A stretch of DNA of 64,000 bases from Thiohalorhabdus sp. Cl-TMA (GTDB lineage: Bacteria > Pseudomonadota > Gammaproteobacteria > Thiohalorhabdales > Thiohalorhabdaceae): contig NZ_JBGUAW010000010.1 of the NCBI RefSeq assembly GCF_041821045.1, positions 62,001 to 126,000 on the forward strand, read 5' to 3'. A program made the position numbers and the translations under genes. This document shows, one piece after another, positions 43,191 through 52,392 of this stretch (within the stretch, counting starts at the first letter, position 1; the number at the start of each line of letters is the position of its first letter). The notes beneath the pieces were generated by a model that was given only the letters and a program-made list of their open reading frames with translations, was not told the DNA's origin and ran no database searches.

Positions 43191-45158
43191 ATGGAACAAA
43201 CACACCCAAGCTTTGACGCCCGGTTGCGCACACTGCTCGTGACCGTAGCCGCAGTCCTGGCCCTTTGTGCGGGAGGTGTCGGCACCGCCCAAGCGAAGGT
43301 GAATTTCGATTTCGAGAACGCCGACATCCGGGCCGTGATCCAGGCGGTGGCCGAGTTCACCGGCCGGAACTTCCTTGTGGACCCGCGAGTTGAGGGGAAG
43401 GTCACCGTGGTGGCCCCCACGGCCCTCACCGAGAAGGAGGCCTACAAGGTCTTCCAGTCCGTGCTCGAGGTGAACGGTTATGTGACCGTGCAGGGCGAAG
43501 GGGTGACCAAGATCGTCCCGCAGGAAGAGGGGAAGCATCGTGCCATCGGGGTGGACAAGGGCGCGGAGGGCGACCAGATGGTGACCCAGGTGGTGCGCCT
43601 TGACCATGTCTCGGCGCAGCGCATGGTGCCCATCCTGCGCCCCCTGGTTCCGCCCTACGGTCACTTGGTGGCCTATCCGGATACCGCGTCCCTGATCCTC
43701 ACCGACCGGGCCTCGAATATCGATCGTCTGGTGCAGATCATCGAGCGCCTGGACCAGAAGACCGAAACCGGCGAGCTGGAGGTCATCCCCCTTTCCAACG
43801 CCTCGGCCAAGGAGCTGGCCGATATGTTCGGGCGGCTCTACTCGGGCAAGGGCGGTGACCAGGGCAAGGGCCGGGTGGCGGTGCTCGCCGACCCCCGCAC
43901 CAACAGCCTGATCGTCCGGGCCAAAAAGGCCATTCGTGACGAGATCGCCAATCTGGCCAAGGATCTGGACGCCCCCACCGGCACCGGCGGCAATACGCAC
44001 GTGATCTACCTGCAGAACGCCGATGCCGAGGAAATGGTCAAGGTGCTGGAGAGCACCATCAGCGAGAAAAAGAAGGGAGGGCAGCAGCAGGGTGGTGCCG
44101 GGGCGGTGGCGGGCGTCACCATCAAGGCGGACCCCCAGACCAACGCCCTGGTGGTCCGCGCCTCCAAGTCCGACTATCGGACCATTCAGCAGGTGGTGGA
44201 AAAGCTGGATGTCCGACGCCTCCAGGTCTACGTGGAGGGCCTGATCGCCGAGGTCTCCGCGGACCAAGCGCGAGAGTTCGGCATCCAGTGGCAGGCGGCC
44301 GACAATCTTGACGGCGGGACCGGCGTCATCGGCGGCACTTCCTTCACGGTGGGCGATAGCATCCAGGCCACCACCCAGAACCCGCTGGGCATCGGCGCCG
44401 GTCTGAGCGTGGGCTACGTGAACGGTACCCTGACCCTGCCCGGCGGCACCGAGATCATCAACATGGCCGGGCTGCTGCGGGCCCTGCAGAGCCGCACCAG
44501 CACCAACGTCCTCTCGACGCCCAATCTCCTTACCATGGACAATGAACAGGCCGAGATCGTGGTCGGTCAGAACGTGCCGTTCGTCACCGGATCCTATAGC
44601 TCGACGGATTCGGGTACGGCGGTGCAGAACCCCTTCCAGACCATCGAGCGCAAGGACGTGGGTCTGACCCTGCGGATCACCCCTCAAATCACGGAGGGGA
44701 GCGCCATCAAGATGAAGATCTACCAGGAGGTATCCAGCGTCGCCCAGAAAGGCGAGGCGCAGGACATCGTCACGCGCAAGCGCTCCCTGGAAACCACGGT
44801 GGTGGCCGAGAACGACCGCATGATCGTGCTCGGGGGCCTCATCCAGACGGATAACCAGAAGAACGTCCAGGAGGTACCGCTCCTGGGGCGGATTCCCATT
44901 CTTGGCAATCTGTTCCGGTACGAGCGCCGCTCCAAGCGCAAGACCAACCTCATGATCTTCCTGCGCCCGCGGATCATCCGCGGTCCCGGCGACATGGCCA
45001 AGCCCACCCGGCGCAAGTACGGTTACATCGAGAAGCTGCAGAAGACCGAAGGGCTGGACCAGAAGAAGACGCCGCCGCCGCTGAAGCAGTGGGAGCGGAT
45101 CACGCCGAAGAAGGATTTGCCCTCCGGCTCGGAGAACGGAGACGGGAGCGCGGAATGA
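43191..45158 (+). CDS. gspD: Type II secretion outer membrane secretin GspD
   Basis: 655 residues. Signal peptide (LLVTVAAVLALCAGGVGTAQA), N0 domain (VNFDFENADIRAVIQAVAEF), N1-N3 ring domains with the N2/N3 repeats (QVVRLDHVSAQRMVPILRPL, VIPLSNASAKELADMF, VIYLQNADAEEMVKVLES), and the secretin domain (LRALQSRTSTNVLSTPNLLT, then VPLLGRIPILGNLFRY). It forms the exit pore. The ATG 43191 is preferred to the TTG nine bases before. The C terminus is a charged ~50-residue tail; no clear pilotin-binding S domain was recognised. Overlaps gspE by 4 bp (ATGA). Confidence 0.95.
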   Translation: MEQTHPSFDARLRTLLVTVAAVLALCAGGVGTAQAKVNFDFENADIRAVIQAVAEFTGRNFLVDPRVEGKVTVVAPTALTEKEAYKVFQSVLEVNGYVTVQGEGVTKIVPQEEGKHRAIGVDKGAEGDQMVTQVVRLDHVSAQRMVPILRPLVPPYGHLVAYPDTASLILTDRASNIDRLVQIIERLDQKTETGELEVIPLSNASAKELADMFGRLYSGKGGDQGKGRVAVLADPRTNSLIVRAKKAIRDEIANLAKDLDAPTGTGGNTHVIYLQNADAEEMVKVLESTISEKKKGGQQQGGAGAVAGVTIKADPQTNALVVRASKSDYRTIQQVVEKLDVRRLQVYVEGLIAEVSADQAREFGIQWQAADNLDGGTGVIGGTSFTVGDSIQATTQNPLGIGAGLSVGYVNGTLTLPGGTEIINMAGLLRALQSRTSTNVLSTPNLLTMDNEQAEIVVGQNVPFVTGSYSSTDSGTAVQNPFQTIERKDVGLTLRITPQITEGSAIKMKIYQEVSSVAQKGEAQDIVTRKRSLETTVVAENDRMIVLGGLIQTDNQKNVQEVPLLGRIPILGNLFRYERRSKRKTNLMIFLRPRIIRGPGDMAKPTRRKYGYIEKLQKTEGLDQKKTPPPLKQWERITPKKDLPSGSENGDGSAE

Positions 45159-46822
45159 GCCTTCCCCCGCCTTCCACCATCACCCCCGAGGAGTGGCGGG
45201 AAGCCCTGGAGGCCCAGGACGGCGACCCGGTGGCGGCCGCGCGGCAGCTGATCGAACGGGGCAGCCTCAGCCCTGCCACCTGGGCCGCGGAGCGCGCCCG
45301 CCAGTTGGGCTGGCCGCACGAGGCCGACCCGGACCTGAGCGGGCTCGATCCCGAGGTGGCCGGCCTCCTCGGTTTCGGGCAGGCCCGGCGCATGGGCGTG
45401 CTGCCGGCCTACGAGGCGGAGGGACGGACCGTGATCTGGGTCCGCCCGGACGTGGCCTGGGAAACGCTCCTGGAGCTGCAGGCGGAGCTCGGGACCGATT
45501 TCCGGCCGGTGGTGATCCCCGAGGAGCCTTTCAACCGAGCCCTGCAACGTGCTTTCGAGCGTACCGGGGCGGCGGCGGACGCGGTGGAGGATCTCGGCGA
45601 GGCCGTGGATCTGGATGCCGCCTCGGCGGGATTGCCGGAGTCGGCCGACCTGCTCGACAGCCAGGACGACGCCCCCATCATCCGCCTGCTGAACGCGGTA
45701 ATGACCCAGGCCATCGAGGAAGGGGCCTCGGACGTCCACATCGAGCCCTTCGAATCGCGGGTCATGATCCGCTACCGTGTGGACGGGGTGCTGCGGGACC
45801 TGGTGGAGCCGCCGCGCGGTCTGTCGGGGCGGATTGCCGCCCGCGTCAAGGTCATGGCGCGCATGAACATTGCCGAACGCCGCGTGCCGCAGGACGGTCG
45901 CATCAGCCTGCGCCTGGCGGGACGCACCGTGGATGTGCGCGTTTCCACCCTGCCCACCCAGTACGGCGAGCGGGTGGTGATGCGTATCCTGGAGAAGGAG
46001 CAGGGTCCCCTGACCCTGGCACAGATCGGCATGCCGGAGGAGATCCGCGGCCGGTTCGAGGACCTGATCCGGTCTCCCTACGGCATCTTCCTGGTTACGG
46101 GACCCACGGGGTCGGGCAAGACCACCACGCTCTACGCCGCCCTCCAGCAGGTGCGTAGCGCGGAGATCAATATCATCACCGTCGAGGACCCGGTGGAGTA
46201 CGATCTCGAGGGGGTGGGTCAGATCCCGGTGAACGCCAAGACCGGCATGACCTTCGCCCGCGGCCTCCGAGCCATCCTGCGCCAGGACCCCGACGTGATC
46301 ATGGTGGGCGAGATCCGCGACCTGGAAACCGCGGAAGTGGCGGTACAGTCCAGCCTCACCGGGCACCGGGTCTTTTCCACCCTGCACACCAATGATGCCG
46401 TGGGCAGCATTACCCGGATGGTGGACATGGGCGTGGAGCCCTACCTGGTGGCCTCCAGCCTGCTCGGCGCCATGGCACAGCGGCTGGTGCGTAAGCTCTG
46501 CCCCGATTGCCGGGCCCCCAGGGAGGCCGACGACGGCGAGCGGGCCCTGCTGGGTATCCCCGCCGGGGAGTCCGCGGCCATCCACCATCCCGTGGGCTGC
46601 GATGCCTGCGGGCATACCGGCTATCGCGGCCGGACCGGCATCTACGAGCTCATGACCGTGAACGAGGAGCTTCGCCACCTGATCCATGACGGCAAGGGCG
46701 AGCAGGCCCTGCGCCAGGCCGCCCGCGAGGGGGGAATGCGCACCCTGCGCGAGGACGGCATTCGCCTGGTCCTCGCCGGGGAGACCAGTCTCGAGGAAGT
46801 CCTACGCGTGACCCAAGCCTGA
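45155..46822 (+). CDS. gspE: Type II secretion ATPase GspE
   Basis: 555 residues: N1E-type domain binding GspL (~30-150), then the AAA+ hexameric ATPase. VTGPTGSGKTTTLYAALQQ (Walker A), TVEDPVEYDLEGVGQIPVN (Asp box), ILRQDPDVIMVGEIRDLETA (Walker B), GHRVFSTLHTNDAVGS (His box), and the zinc CxxC pairs CPDC and CDAC near the end. It powers pseudopilus assembly from the cytoplasm. ATG 45155 overlaps the gspD stop; 1 bp separates it from gspF. Confidence 0.95.
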   Translation: MSLPPPSTITPEEWREALEAQDGDPVAAARQLIERGSLSPATWAAERARQLGWPHEADPDLSGLDPEVAGLLGFGQARRMGVLPAYEAEGRTVIWVRPDVAWETLLELQAELGTDFRPVVIPEEPFNRALQRAFERTGAAADAVEDLGEAVDLDAASAGLPESADLLDSQDDAPIIRLLNAVMTQAIEEGASDVHIEPFESRVMIRYRVDGVLRDLVEPPRGLSGRIAARVKVMARMNIAERRVPQDGRISLRLAGRTVDVRVSTLPTQYGERVVMRILEKEQGPLTLAQIGMPEEIRGRFEDLIRSPYGIFLVTGPTGSGKTTTLYAALQQVRSAEINIITVEDPVEYDLEGVGQIPVNAKTGMTFARGLRAILRQDPDVIMVGEIRDLETAEVAVQSSLTGHRVFSTLHTNDAVGSITRMVDMGVEPYLVASSLLGAMAQRLVRKLCPDCRAPREADDGERALLGIPAGESAAIHHPVGCDACGHTGYRGRTGIYELMTVNEELRHLIHDGKGEQALRQAAREGGMRTLREDGIRLVLAGETSLEEVLRVTQA

Positions 46823-46823
46823 T

Positions 46824-48035
46824 ATGGCCGCCTTCGAATACCAAGCCCTGGATGCCCGAGGACGATCCCGCAAGGGGATCCTGACCGGAGACTCGCCGCG
46901 CCAGATCCGCTCCCAGCTCCGCAACCAGGGCCTGTACCCGGTGGAAGTGCAGCCGGTGGCCGAGCAGAGCGGCAAACAGGGTCGCCCCATGCTCGGCGGC
47001 CGAGTCTCCGCCGCCGGTCTGGCCCTGCTGACCCGGCAGTTGGCAACCCTGGTGCGCGCCGGCATGCCCCTGGAGGAGGCCCTGCGCGCCCTCGGCGAGC
47101 AGGTCAACGGCCGCCAGCTCCAGTCCGTGGTGGCCGGGGTACGGGCCCAGATCACCGAGGGATCCACCCTCACCGAGGCATTGGGTACCTTCCCGCGCAC
47201 CTTCCCCGAGCTGTACCGGGTCATGGTGGAGGCGGGAGAGGCCTCCGGCCGGCTGGAGGAAGTGCTTGACCGGCTGGCCGATTATACGGAGCAGCGCCAG
47301 GCCATGCGCCAAAAGCTGGGCGTGGCGCTCATCTATCCCATCCTGGTGACGGTGGTGGCCATTCTGGTGGTGGTGGCGCTGCTCACCTATGTGGTTCCCG
47401 AAGTGGTACGCGTCTTCGAGAGTACCGGCCAGTCGCTGCCGCTGCTGACCCGCGGTCTGATCGCCTCCAGTGACTTCCTGCGCGCCAACGGGCTGATCCT
47501 GGCCTTGCTGCTCGGCGGAACCGGCTTGGTCACCGGCTATGCCCTGCGCAGACCGCGCATCCGGTACGGCTTCGACCGCCTGCTTTTGCGGCTGCCCTTC
47601 ATCGGCCGCCTGTCCCGGACGATCAACTCCGCCCGACTGGCCCGCACCCTGGCCATTCTTACGGAGAGCGGCGTTCCCCTGCTGGAAGCCATCCGCATCG
47701 GCGGCCGGGTGGTGAAGAACAAGCCGATCCGGGAGGCGGTGGAAGAGGCTGCGGTGTCCGTCCGGGAGGGCGGCCGCCTGCATGCGGCGCTCGGCCAGTC
47801 CGGCTATTTCCCGCCGCTCATGGTGCATATGCTCTCCGCCGGCGAGGAGAGCGGCGAGCTGGAAAAGATGCTGGAGCGGGCCGCCTCCAACCAGGAGCGG
47901 GAGCTGGAATCGGCAGTATCAGCGGCAACGGCACTGATGGAGCCCGTTCTGATCCTGGTGATGGGCGGTATCGTGCTGGTGATTGTGCTGGCGATCCTGC
48001 TGCCTATCTTTGAGATGAACCAGATGGTGGGGTAG
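46824..48035 (+). CDS. gspF: Type II secretion platform protein GspF
   Basis: 403 residues with two GspF domains, about 70-190 (LALLTRQLATLVRAGMPLEE) and 270-395 (INSARLARTLAILTESGVPL), and three TM helices (LGVALIYPILVTVVAILVVV; ILALLLGGTGLVTGYAL; VLILVMGGIVLVIVLAILL). It is the inner membrane core on which GspE acts. The start abuts gspE. The end is followed by 89 bp with alternative hairpins before gspG. Confidence 0.95.
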   Translation: MAAFEYQALDARGRSRKGILTGDSPRQIRSQLRNQGLYPVEVQPVAEQSGKQGRPMLGGRVSAAGLALLTRQLATLVRAGMPLEEALRALGEQVNGRQLQSVVAGVRAQITEGSTLTEALGTFPRTFPELYRVMVEAGEASGRLEEVLDRLADYTEQRQAMRQKLGVALIYPILVTVVAILVVVALLTYVVPEVVRVFESTGQSLPLLTRGLIASSDFLRANGLILALLLGGTGLVTGYALRRPRIRYGFDRLLLRLPFIGRLSRTINSARLARTLAILTESGVPLLEAIRIGGRVVKNKPIREAVEEAAVSVREGGRLHAALGQSGYFPPLMVHMLSAGEESGELEKMLERAASNQERELESAVSAATALMEPVLILVMGGIVLVIVLAILLPIFEMNQMVG

Positions 48036-48053
48036 CCGGGGAAGCGGTGTTTT

Positions 48054-48096
48054 GCAGTCTTGCAACATTCCCGTAACAGACTGCCATTACAGGCAG
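48054..48096 (+). promoter_or_regulatory. Alternative hairpins in the gspF-gspG gap
   Basis: GCAGTCT (48054-48060) pairs with AGACTGC (48078-48084), 7 bp over 17 nt; CTGCC (48081-48085) pairs with GGCAG (48092-48096), 5 bp over ATTACA. The two share 48081-48084, so they exclude each other. This is the only untranslated gap of more than 9 bp inside gspC-gspG, and it precedes the major pseudopilin. It may be a processing site, stabiliser or attenuator; TTGCAA at 48060 could also be part of a weak promoter. Confidence 0.45.
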
Positions 48097-48124
48097 GGAC
48101 CGAAACCACGAGGAGATTGACGGC

Positions 48125-48598
48125 TTGCAGCGTATACCAGACAGGGGCGACTTCAGGGAAACGCCGGAACGGGCCGGACTGCCCGGACGGGAAGCGGGCT
48201 TCACGCTCATCGAGCTCATGGTGGTGGTGGTGATCCTGGGCATCCTGGCCGCCGTGGTTGTGCCGCGGGTCATGGACCGGCCCGAACAGGCCCGTATCAC
48301 GGCGGCCAAGAATGATATCCGAGCGATCCAGTCCGCCCTGGATATGTACAAGCTCGACAACCACCGCTACCCGACTACCGACCAGGGGCTGCAGGCCCTG
48401 GTGGAGGAGCCCACTTCCGAGCCGCAGCCGCCCAATTGGAACGGTTATCTGGATCAGGCGCCCAAGGACCCGTGGGGGAACCCCTATCAATACCTCAATC
48501 CGGGAAAGCACGGCGAGGTGGACGTTTTCAGCCTGGGCGCCGACGGCCGCAAGGGCGGCGAGGGCACCAACGCCGACATCGGCTCCTGGGAGCTGTAG
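48125..48598 (+). CDS. gspG: Type II secretion major pseudopilin GspG
   Basis: 157 residues. Prepilin cleavage site [21 protein letters not shown] with Glu5; then the pseudopilin core ([50 protein letters not shown]) and the calcium-site region [11 protein letters not shown]. It is the main subunit of the pseudopilus. Its leader is unusually long (24-25 residues, arginine- and acid-rich) and the start is TTG 48125, with GGAG about 8 nt upstream; no ATG or GTG lies in frame before the cleavage site. Confidence 0.93.
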   Translation: MQRIPDRGDFRETPERAGLPGREAGFTLIELMVVVVILGILAAVVVPRVMDRPEQARITAAKNDIRAIQSALDMYKLDNHRYPTTDQGLQALVEEPTSEPQPPNWNGYLDQAPKDPWGNPYQYLNPGKHGEVDVFSLGADGRKGGEGTNADIGSWEL

Positions 48599-48654
48599 GC
48601 GGCCGCCCGGCTTTCCCGGCAACGCCGGCCCGGGCCGGTAGGGTGCAAACCGTC

Positions 48655-49164
48655 ATGACGAAGCGGTCCGCTTCCCCCGCACGTCCGGGATCACTTGGCA
48701 GCCGGGGATTCACCTTGCTGGAGCTTCTGGTGGTGGTGGCCCTGGTGGCGATCATGATGGGCCTCGTGGTTCCTTCCCTGGGCCTCAGCACTGGACGCAG
48801 CCTTTCCGAGGCCGCCGACCGCATGGTTCTGCTGGTGAATCGTGCCCGGCAGGAGGCGGTGCTCTCCACCCGGACCTGGCGGGTGGTGCTGGAGCCGGAG
48901 GAGGGCTCCTACCGCTTCCAGAAACGTCGCGGTCAGGAATTCGACCAGGCCAAGGAGTCCCCCTTCGCGGCGGTCCGGCGGGATCCGGGACTCCGATGGG
49001 AAAAGCTGGTCATCAACGGCGCCCCCGCTTCCGGATCGGGGGAGGTGTACCTCTACCCCTCCGGGGAGCAGGATACCTTCCGTCTGACGCTGCGCAATGG
49101 CGACAAGCGGCGCACGGTGGTGCTCGGTCCGGTCGGGCGGGCGCGGGTGGAACGGCCCGAATGA
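48655..49164 (+). CDS. gspH: Type II secretion minor pseudopilin GspH
   Basis: 169 residues. Leader MTKRSASPARPGSLGSRG, cleavage before FTLLELLVVVALVAIMMGLV with Glu5, then a beta-rich GspH domain (RMVLLVNRARQEAVLSTRTW, EVYLYPSGEQDTFRLTL). Minor pseudopilin in the tip or shaft. ATG 48655 is chosen; the in-frame GTG 12 bp before is an alternative. Overlaps gspI by 4 bp (ATGA). Confidence 0.9.
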   Translation: MTKRSASPARPGSLGSRGFTLLELLVVVALVAIMMGLVVPSLGLSTGRSLSEAADRMVLLVNRARQEAVLSTRTWRVVLEPEEGSYRFQKRRGQEFDQAKESPFAAVRRDPGLRWEKLVINGAPASGSGEVYLYPSGEQDTFRLTLRNGDKRRTVVLGPVGRARVERPE

Positions 49165-49574
49165 GGCGAACGGTACGTACCGATAACGGCGGATTCACCC
49201 TGGTGGAGGTGCTGGCCGCGCTCGCCGTGGTGGCGTTCGCCCTGGCCGCCCTGTGGAAGGGGCTCGGCCAGGGGATCGCGGTCTCCCAGGGACTTCCGGA
49301 CCGGCAGATGGCCCGCTGGGTGGCCCAGAACCGGATCGTCCTCCACCAGGCGCGCCGGGATTGGCCGGAAACCCGGACCTACGAGGGCAGCACCGAAATG
49401 GGCGGTCGCCAGTGGTTCTGGCGGGAAGAGGTGGCGGAGACCAAGGAGGAAGCGCTCCGCCGGATCACCGTGCGGGTGGGGACCGCCGAGGAGGACCCCG
49501 GATTGGTCTCCCTGGAGGCCTACCTCAAACGGCCCGAGTCCCACAGCCAAAACGGCGGAGGTGGCGGGCAGTGA
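49161..49574 (+). CDS. gspI: Type II secretion minor pseudopilin GspI
   Basis: 137 residues. Leader MRRTVRTDNGG, cleavage before FTLVEVLAALAVVAFALAAL with Glu5; downstream MARWVAQNRIVLHQARRDWP and VSLEAYLKRP are typical of GspI. It nucleates the tip complex with GspJ and GspK. The start overlaps the gspH stop (ATGA) and its stop overlaps the GTG of gspJ, so the cluster is translationally coupled. The sequence ends in a Gly-rich tail. Confidence 0.92.
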   Translation: MRRTVRTDNGGFTLVEVLAALAVVAFALAALWKGLGQGIAVSQGLPDRQMARWVAQNRIVLHQARRDWPETRTYEGSTEMGGRQWFWREEVAETKEEALRRITVRVGTAEEDPGLVSLEAYLKRPESHSQNGGGGGQ

Positions 49575-50203
49575 GCGCCCCCGGGAACCGCGAGGCCGGT
49601 ATGACCCTATTGGAGGTCCTGATCGCCCTGGCGCTTTTCGCCCTGGTGGCGGCGGCCGGGTACACAGCCCTCCGCCAGGGCATCGCCACCGAGGAGCGGC
49701 TGCAGGAAACGAGGGCATTCTGGCAGCGGCTCGAGTCGGTGCTCAGCCTGATTCGGCGTGACCTGGGCCAGGCCCGGGCGCTGGCCCCGCGCGCGCCCGG
49801 CCGGGAATGGTCGCTGGCCTTCCAGGGGGGCGAAACCGGGGCGAGCTTGGGCGAGGGGGTCCTGTTCCGCTTCACCCGCGGCGGCAATACGTCCTTCCGC
49901 GAAGGCCCGGCTAGCCCCTATCAGAGAATCGCCTACGGGCTAAGGGAGGACACCCTGGTCCGGCGGTCCTGGTCCCGTCTGAACGCGCCCGCGAGCCTCG
50001 AGCCCCGGGAGGCGGACATCCTGGAGAACGTGGCCGAGGTGCGCGTGCGGTACCTGAACGGAGAGACCCTGGAATGGGCTTCCAGTTGGCCGCCCGGTAC
50101 CACCACCGCCGAGGGCCCGGGGCTTCCGCGGGCCGTGGAGGTCAGCTTCGAGCTTGAGGACCATGGTCGGTTCAAGCGTTTATTCCATGTCGGCGCCCCG
50201 TGA
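49571..50203 (+). CDS. gspJ: Type II secretion minor pseudopilin GspJ
   Basis: 210 residues from GTG 49571, which overlaps the gspI stop (GTGA). Leader MSAPGNREAG, cleavage before MTLLEVLIALALFALVAAAG with Glu5; body with QRLESVLSLIRRDLGQARAL and LRRSWSRLNAP-like LVRRSWSRLNAPASLEPREA. Tip subunit paired with GspI and GspK. The start choice rests on the leader and on the overlap. Confidence 0.92.
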   Translation: MSAPGNREAGMTLLEVLIALALFALVAAAGYTALRQGIATEERLQETRAFWQRLESVLSLIRRDLGQARALAPRAPGREWSLAFQGGETGASLGEGVLFRFTRGGNTSFREGPASPYQRIAYGLREDTLVRRSWSRLNAPASLEPREADILENVAEVRVRYLNGETLEWASSWPPGTTTAEGPGLPRAVEVSFELEDHGRFKRLFHVGAP

Positions 50204-51125
50204 CGAACGAGGGGTGGCCCTGATCACCGTGCTGTTGGTGGTCACGGTGCTGACGGCCATCGTTGCCCGGCTCAGCCTGTCCAACGAGGTGTGGGTCCGG
50301 CAGGTGGAAGGTGCCGCCGCTCTGGCGCAGGCGGATCAAGTGTCGCGGGCGGCGCAGCAATGGGTTGGGCTCCTCCTGGAGAGGGACCGGAACAGCTTCG
50401 ATGGCCGCACCGACCTCTGGGCGCGTCCCATTCCGCCGCTACCGGTGGGCTGGGGAAAGCTGAACGGCCGGGTGGAGGACCGTCAGGCGCGGTTCAATCT
50501 GAACAACCTGGTGACCGGCGACGGCGAGGTGGATCCCACGGCGGTGGAGCGATTCCAGCGGCTCTTGCGCATCCTGGGGCTCAACCCTGCCATCGCCGAC
50601 GCGGCCGTGGATTGGATCGATCCCGATCAGCAGCCCCACGGGTCCGGGGGCGCGGAGGACGGCCTGTATCAGGGCCGGCGTCCGCCCTATCTGGCGGCCA
50701 ACCGCCCCTTCGGAGACCCTGCGGAGGTTCGCCTACTCCGCGGTGTGGACAGCGAGGCTTGGCGCAAGCTCAAACCGCATATCGCGGCACTTCCGGAGGC
50801 TACCGGCATCAATCTGAACACCGCCACCCCGGAGGTGCTCGCCGCCGCCATCCCGGCCTGGGGCTCGCCGAACATGGCCCTCGTCAAGGCGGAGAAGTGG
50901 GCTGAGCGGACCAACAAGCAGCCCTTCACCGACGTCCAGAGCTTCGCCGCCCAGGCCCTGGGTCGAGGAGGCGGTCAGGCGCCCTCGGGACTGACGGTGC
51001 AAACCAATTATTTCCTGGTCCATACCCGGGCGAACTTCGGCTCGGTTTCCCGCGGGCTTGCCACCCTGTACCACCGCACCGGTGGTAAAGCCCGCATCGT
51101 TCGGCACAGCACGGAGATCCGATAG
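50163..51125 (+). CDS. gspK: Type II secretion minor pseudopilin GspK
   Basis: 320 residues. The segment DERGVALITVLLVVTVLTAI is the cleavage site and TM helix; position 5 is Thr rather than Glu, which is normal for GspK. Then RQARFNLNNLV, DWIDPDQQPHGSGGAEDGLY and the SAM-like domains. It caps the pseudopilus. ATG 50163 follows GAGG; ATG 50187 (MSAPRDERG) is an alternative with shorter overlap into gspJ. Confidence 0.92.
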   Translation: MVGSSVYSMSAPRDERGVALITVLLVVTVLTAIVARLSLSNEVWVRQVEGAAALAQADQVSRAAQQWVGLLLERDRNSFDGRTDLWARPIPPLPVGWGKLNGRVEDRQARFNLNNLVTGDGEVDPTAVERFQRLLRILGLNPAIADAAVDWIDPDQQPHGSGGAEDGLYQGRRPPYLAANRPFGDPAEVRLLRGVDSEAWRKLKPHIAALPEATGINLNTATPEVLAAAIPAWGSPNMALVKAEKWAERTNKQPFTDVQSFAAQALGRGGGQAPSGLTVQTNYFLVHTRANFGSVSRGLATLYHRTGGKARIVRHSTEIR

Positions 51126-52391
51126 GTGGCTTTACGCGGAGAGTACTGGTGGGTCCGCCCGCACGGCGGCGGCCTGGATTGGGCGCGCTGCATGAGTGGC
51201 GAGGAGGCCCCCCGGCAGGAGGGTGGCTGCCGGGAATGGTCGGAGCTGCCGGCCCCCTCCGGCGCCCGCCTTATGCTCTGTGTGCCGGGCGAGCGGGTCC
51301 GGGTGCACACCGTGCGGCTGCCCGCGGGCAGCCGGCGGCGGTTTCGCGCCGCGTTGCCCTTCGCTCTGGAGGATCAGCTCCTCCGCGATCCGGAGGAATA
51401 CCACTTCGTTCCACTCCCGAGCCCCAAGAGCCAGCCGGAAACCCCGGTGGCGGTGGTGGAGCGCCGATTCATGGATCAGTGGCTGGAAGGCTTGGAGGAG
51501 CACGGATGGCGTCCCCGGGTAATGGTGCCGGAATTCCTGGCCGTGCCCGCTCCTGAGCCCGGAAGGTGGTTCCTGGACCTGGCCGAGTCTCCGTTCCTGC
51601 TCCGCATTCCCCGGGGCGGCGGCGGGGCGGCCCTTTCCGGCGAGCTCGGCACCCAGCCGCCCGGGGCCCTGATGCTGGCCCTGGAGCAGTCCAAGATCGC
51701 CCCCGCTATTCTGCGGGTGCGCGTCGCGCACCGGGAGCAGCGGGAAGTCCTGTCCGCGTGGCAGCCCTGGCTGGATGCCCAGGGCCTGGACCTGGAGGTG
51801 CAGGAGGACGGGCGGAAGCGCTCCGCCTGGCTCGCCCGGCAGCCGCAGCCGGAATCCGGCTGCAACCTGCTCACCGGTCCCTATGCCTCCCGGGAGGATC
51901 CCTGGGTGTGGGCCCGGCGCCTCGCCCCCGCGGCGGGCCTGGCCCTGGGGCTTTTGGCCGTGGCCGGCGCCCAGTGGACGCTGGAGGGTCGGCGCATCCG
52001 CGCCGAGCACCAGCGACTGGAGTCCGCCATCGAGTCCACCTACCGGAAGGCCTTCCCCGGGGCGAAGAACCTCGTGGATCCCCGGTATCAGATGGAGCAG
52101 CGCCTGAAACGCCTGCAGCGGAACCGGGAGGAGCCCTCCGAACAGGAAGGCAGCCTGCTGGACCGCATGGCCGGCTTCGCGGAGGTGGTAAGTGGCGGTT
52201 CCGGACAGTTGCGGCTGAAGGCGCTCGTTTATACCCAGGGGAACCTGGAACTGGAGGTCAGCGTGGCCGATTATGAAGCCCTGGAGCGCCTACAACGCCA
52301 GCTTTCGGCCAAGGGCGCGGTGGAAGTGGAAAAGGCGGAGCTGAAGGAGGGCCGGGTACAGGCCCGCCTCCGCCTGCGGGAGGCGGGCTGA
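51126..52391 (+). CDS. gspL: Type II secretion cytoplasmic/inner membrane protein GspL
   Basis: 421 residues: actin-like cytoplasmic domain (LPAGSRRRFRAALPFALEDQ, VVERRFMDQWLEGLEEHGWR), a TM segment near 270-290 (LAPAAGLALGLLAVAGAQW), and a ferredoxin-like periplasmic domain at the end (LRLKALVYTQGNLELEVSVA). It recruits GspE to the membrane and binds GspM. GTG 51126 follows the gspK stop immediately with GGAGAT upstream. Confidence 0.9.
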   Translation: MALRGEYWWVRPHGGGLDWARCMSGEEAPRQEGGCREWSELPAPSGARLMLCVPGERVRVHTVRLPAGSRRRFRAALPFALEDQLLRDPEEYHFVPLPSPKSQPETPVAVVERRFMDQWLEGLEEHGWRPRVMVPEFLAVPAPEPGRWFLDLAESPFLLRIPRGGGGAALSGELGTQPPGALMLALEQSKIAPAILRVRVAHREQREVLSAWQPWLDAQGLDLEVQEDGRKRSAWLARQPQPESGCNLLTGPYASREDPWVWARRLAPAAGLALGLLAVAGAQWTLEGRRIRAEHQRLESAIESTYRKAFPGAKNLVDPRYQMEQRLKRLQRNREEPSEQEGSLLDRMAGFAEVVSGGSGQLRLKALVYTQGNLELEVSVADYEALERLQRQLSAKGAVEVEKAELKEGRVQARLRLREAG

Positions 52392-52392
52392 T

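Noticed and set aside
50190-50260. Missing Glu5 in the GspK helix as a defect
   Set aside because: GspK proteins normally lack this glutamate, so it confirms the assignment.
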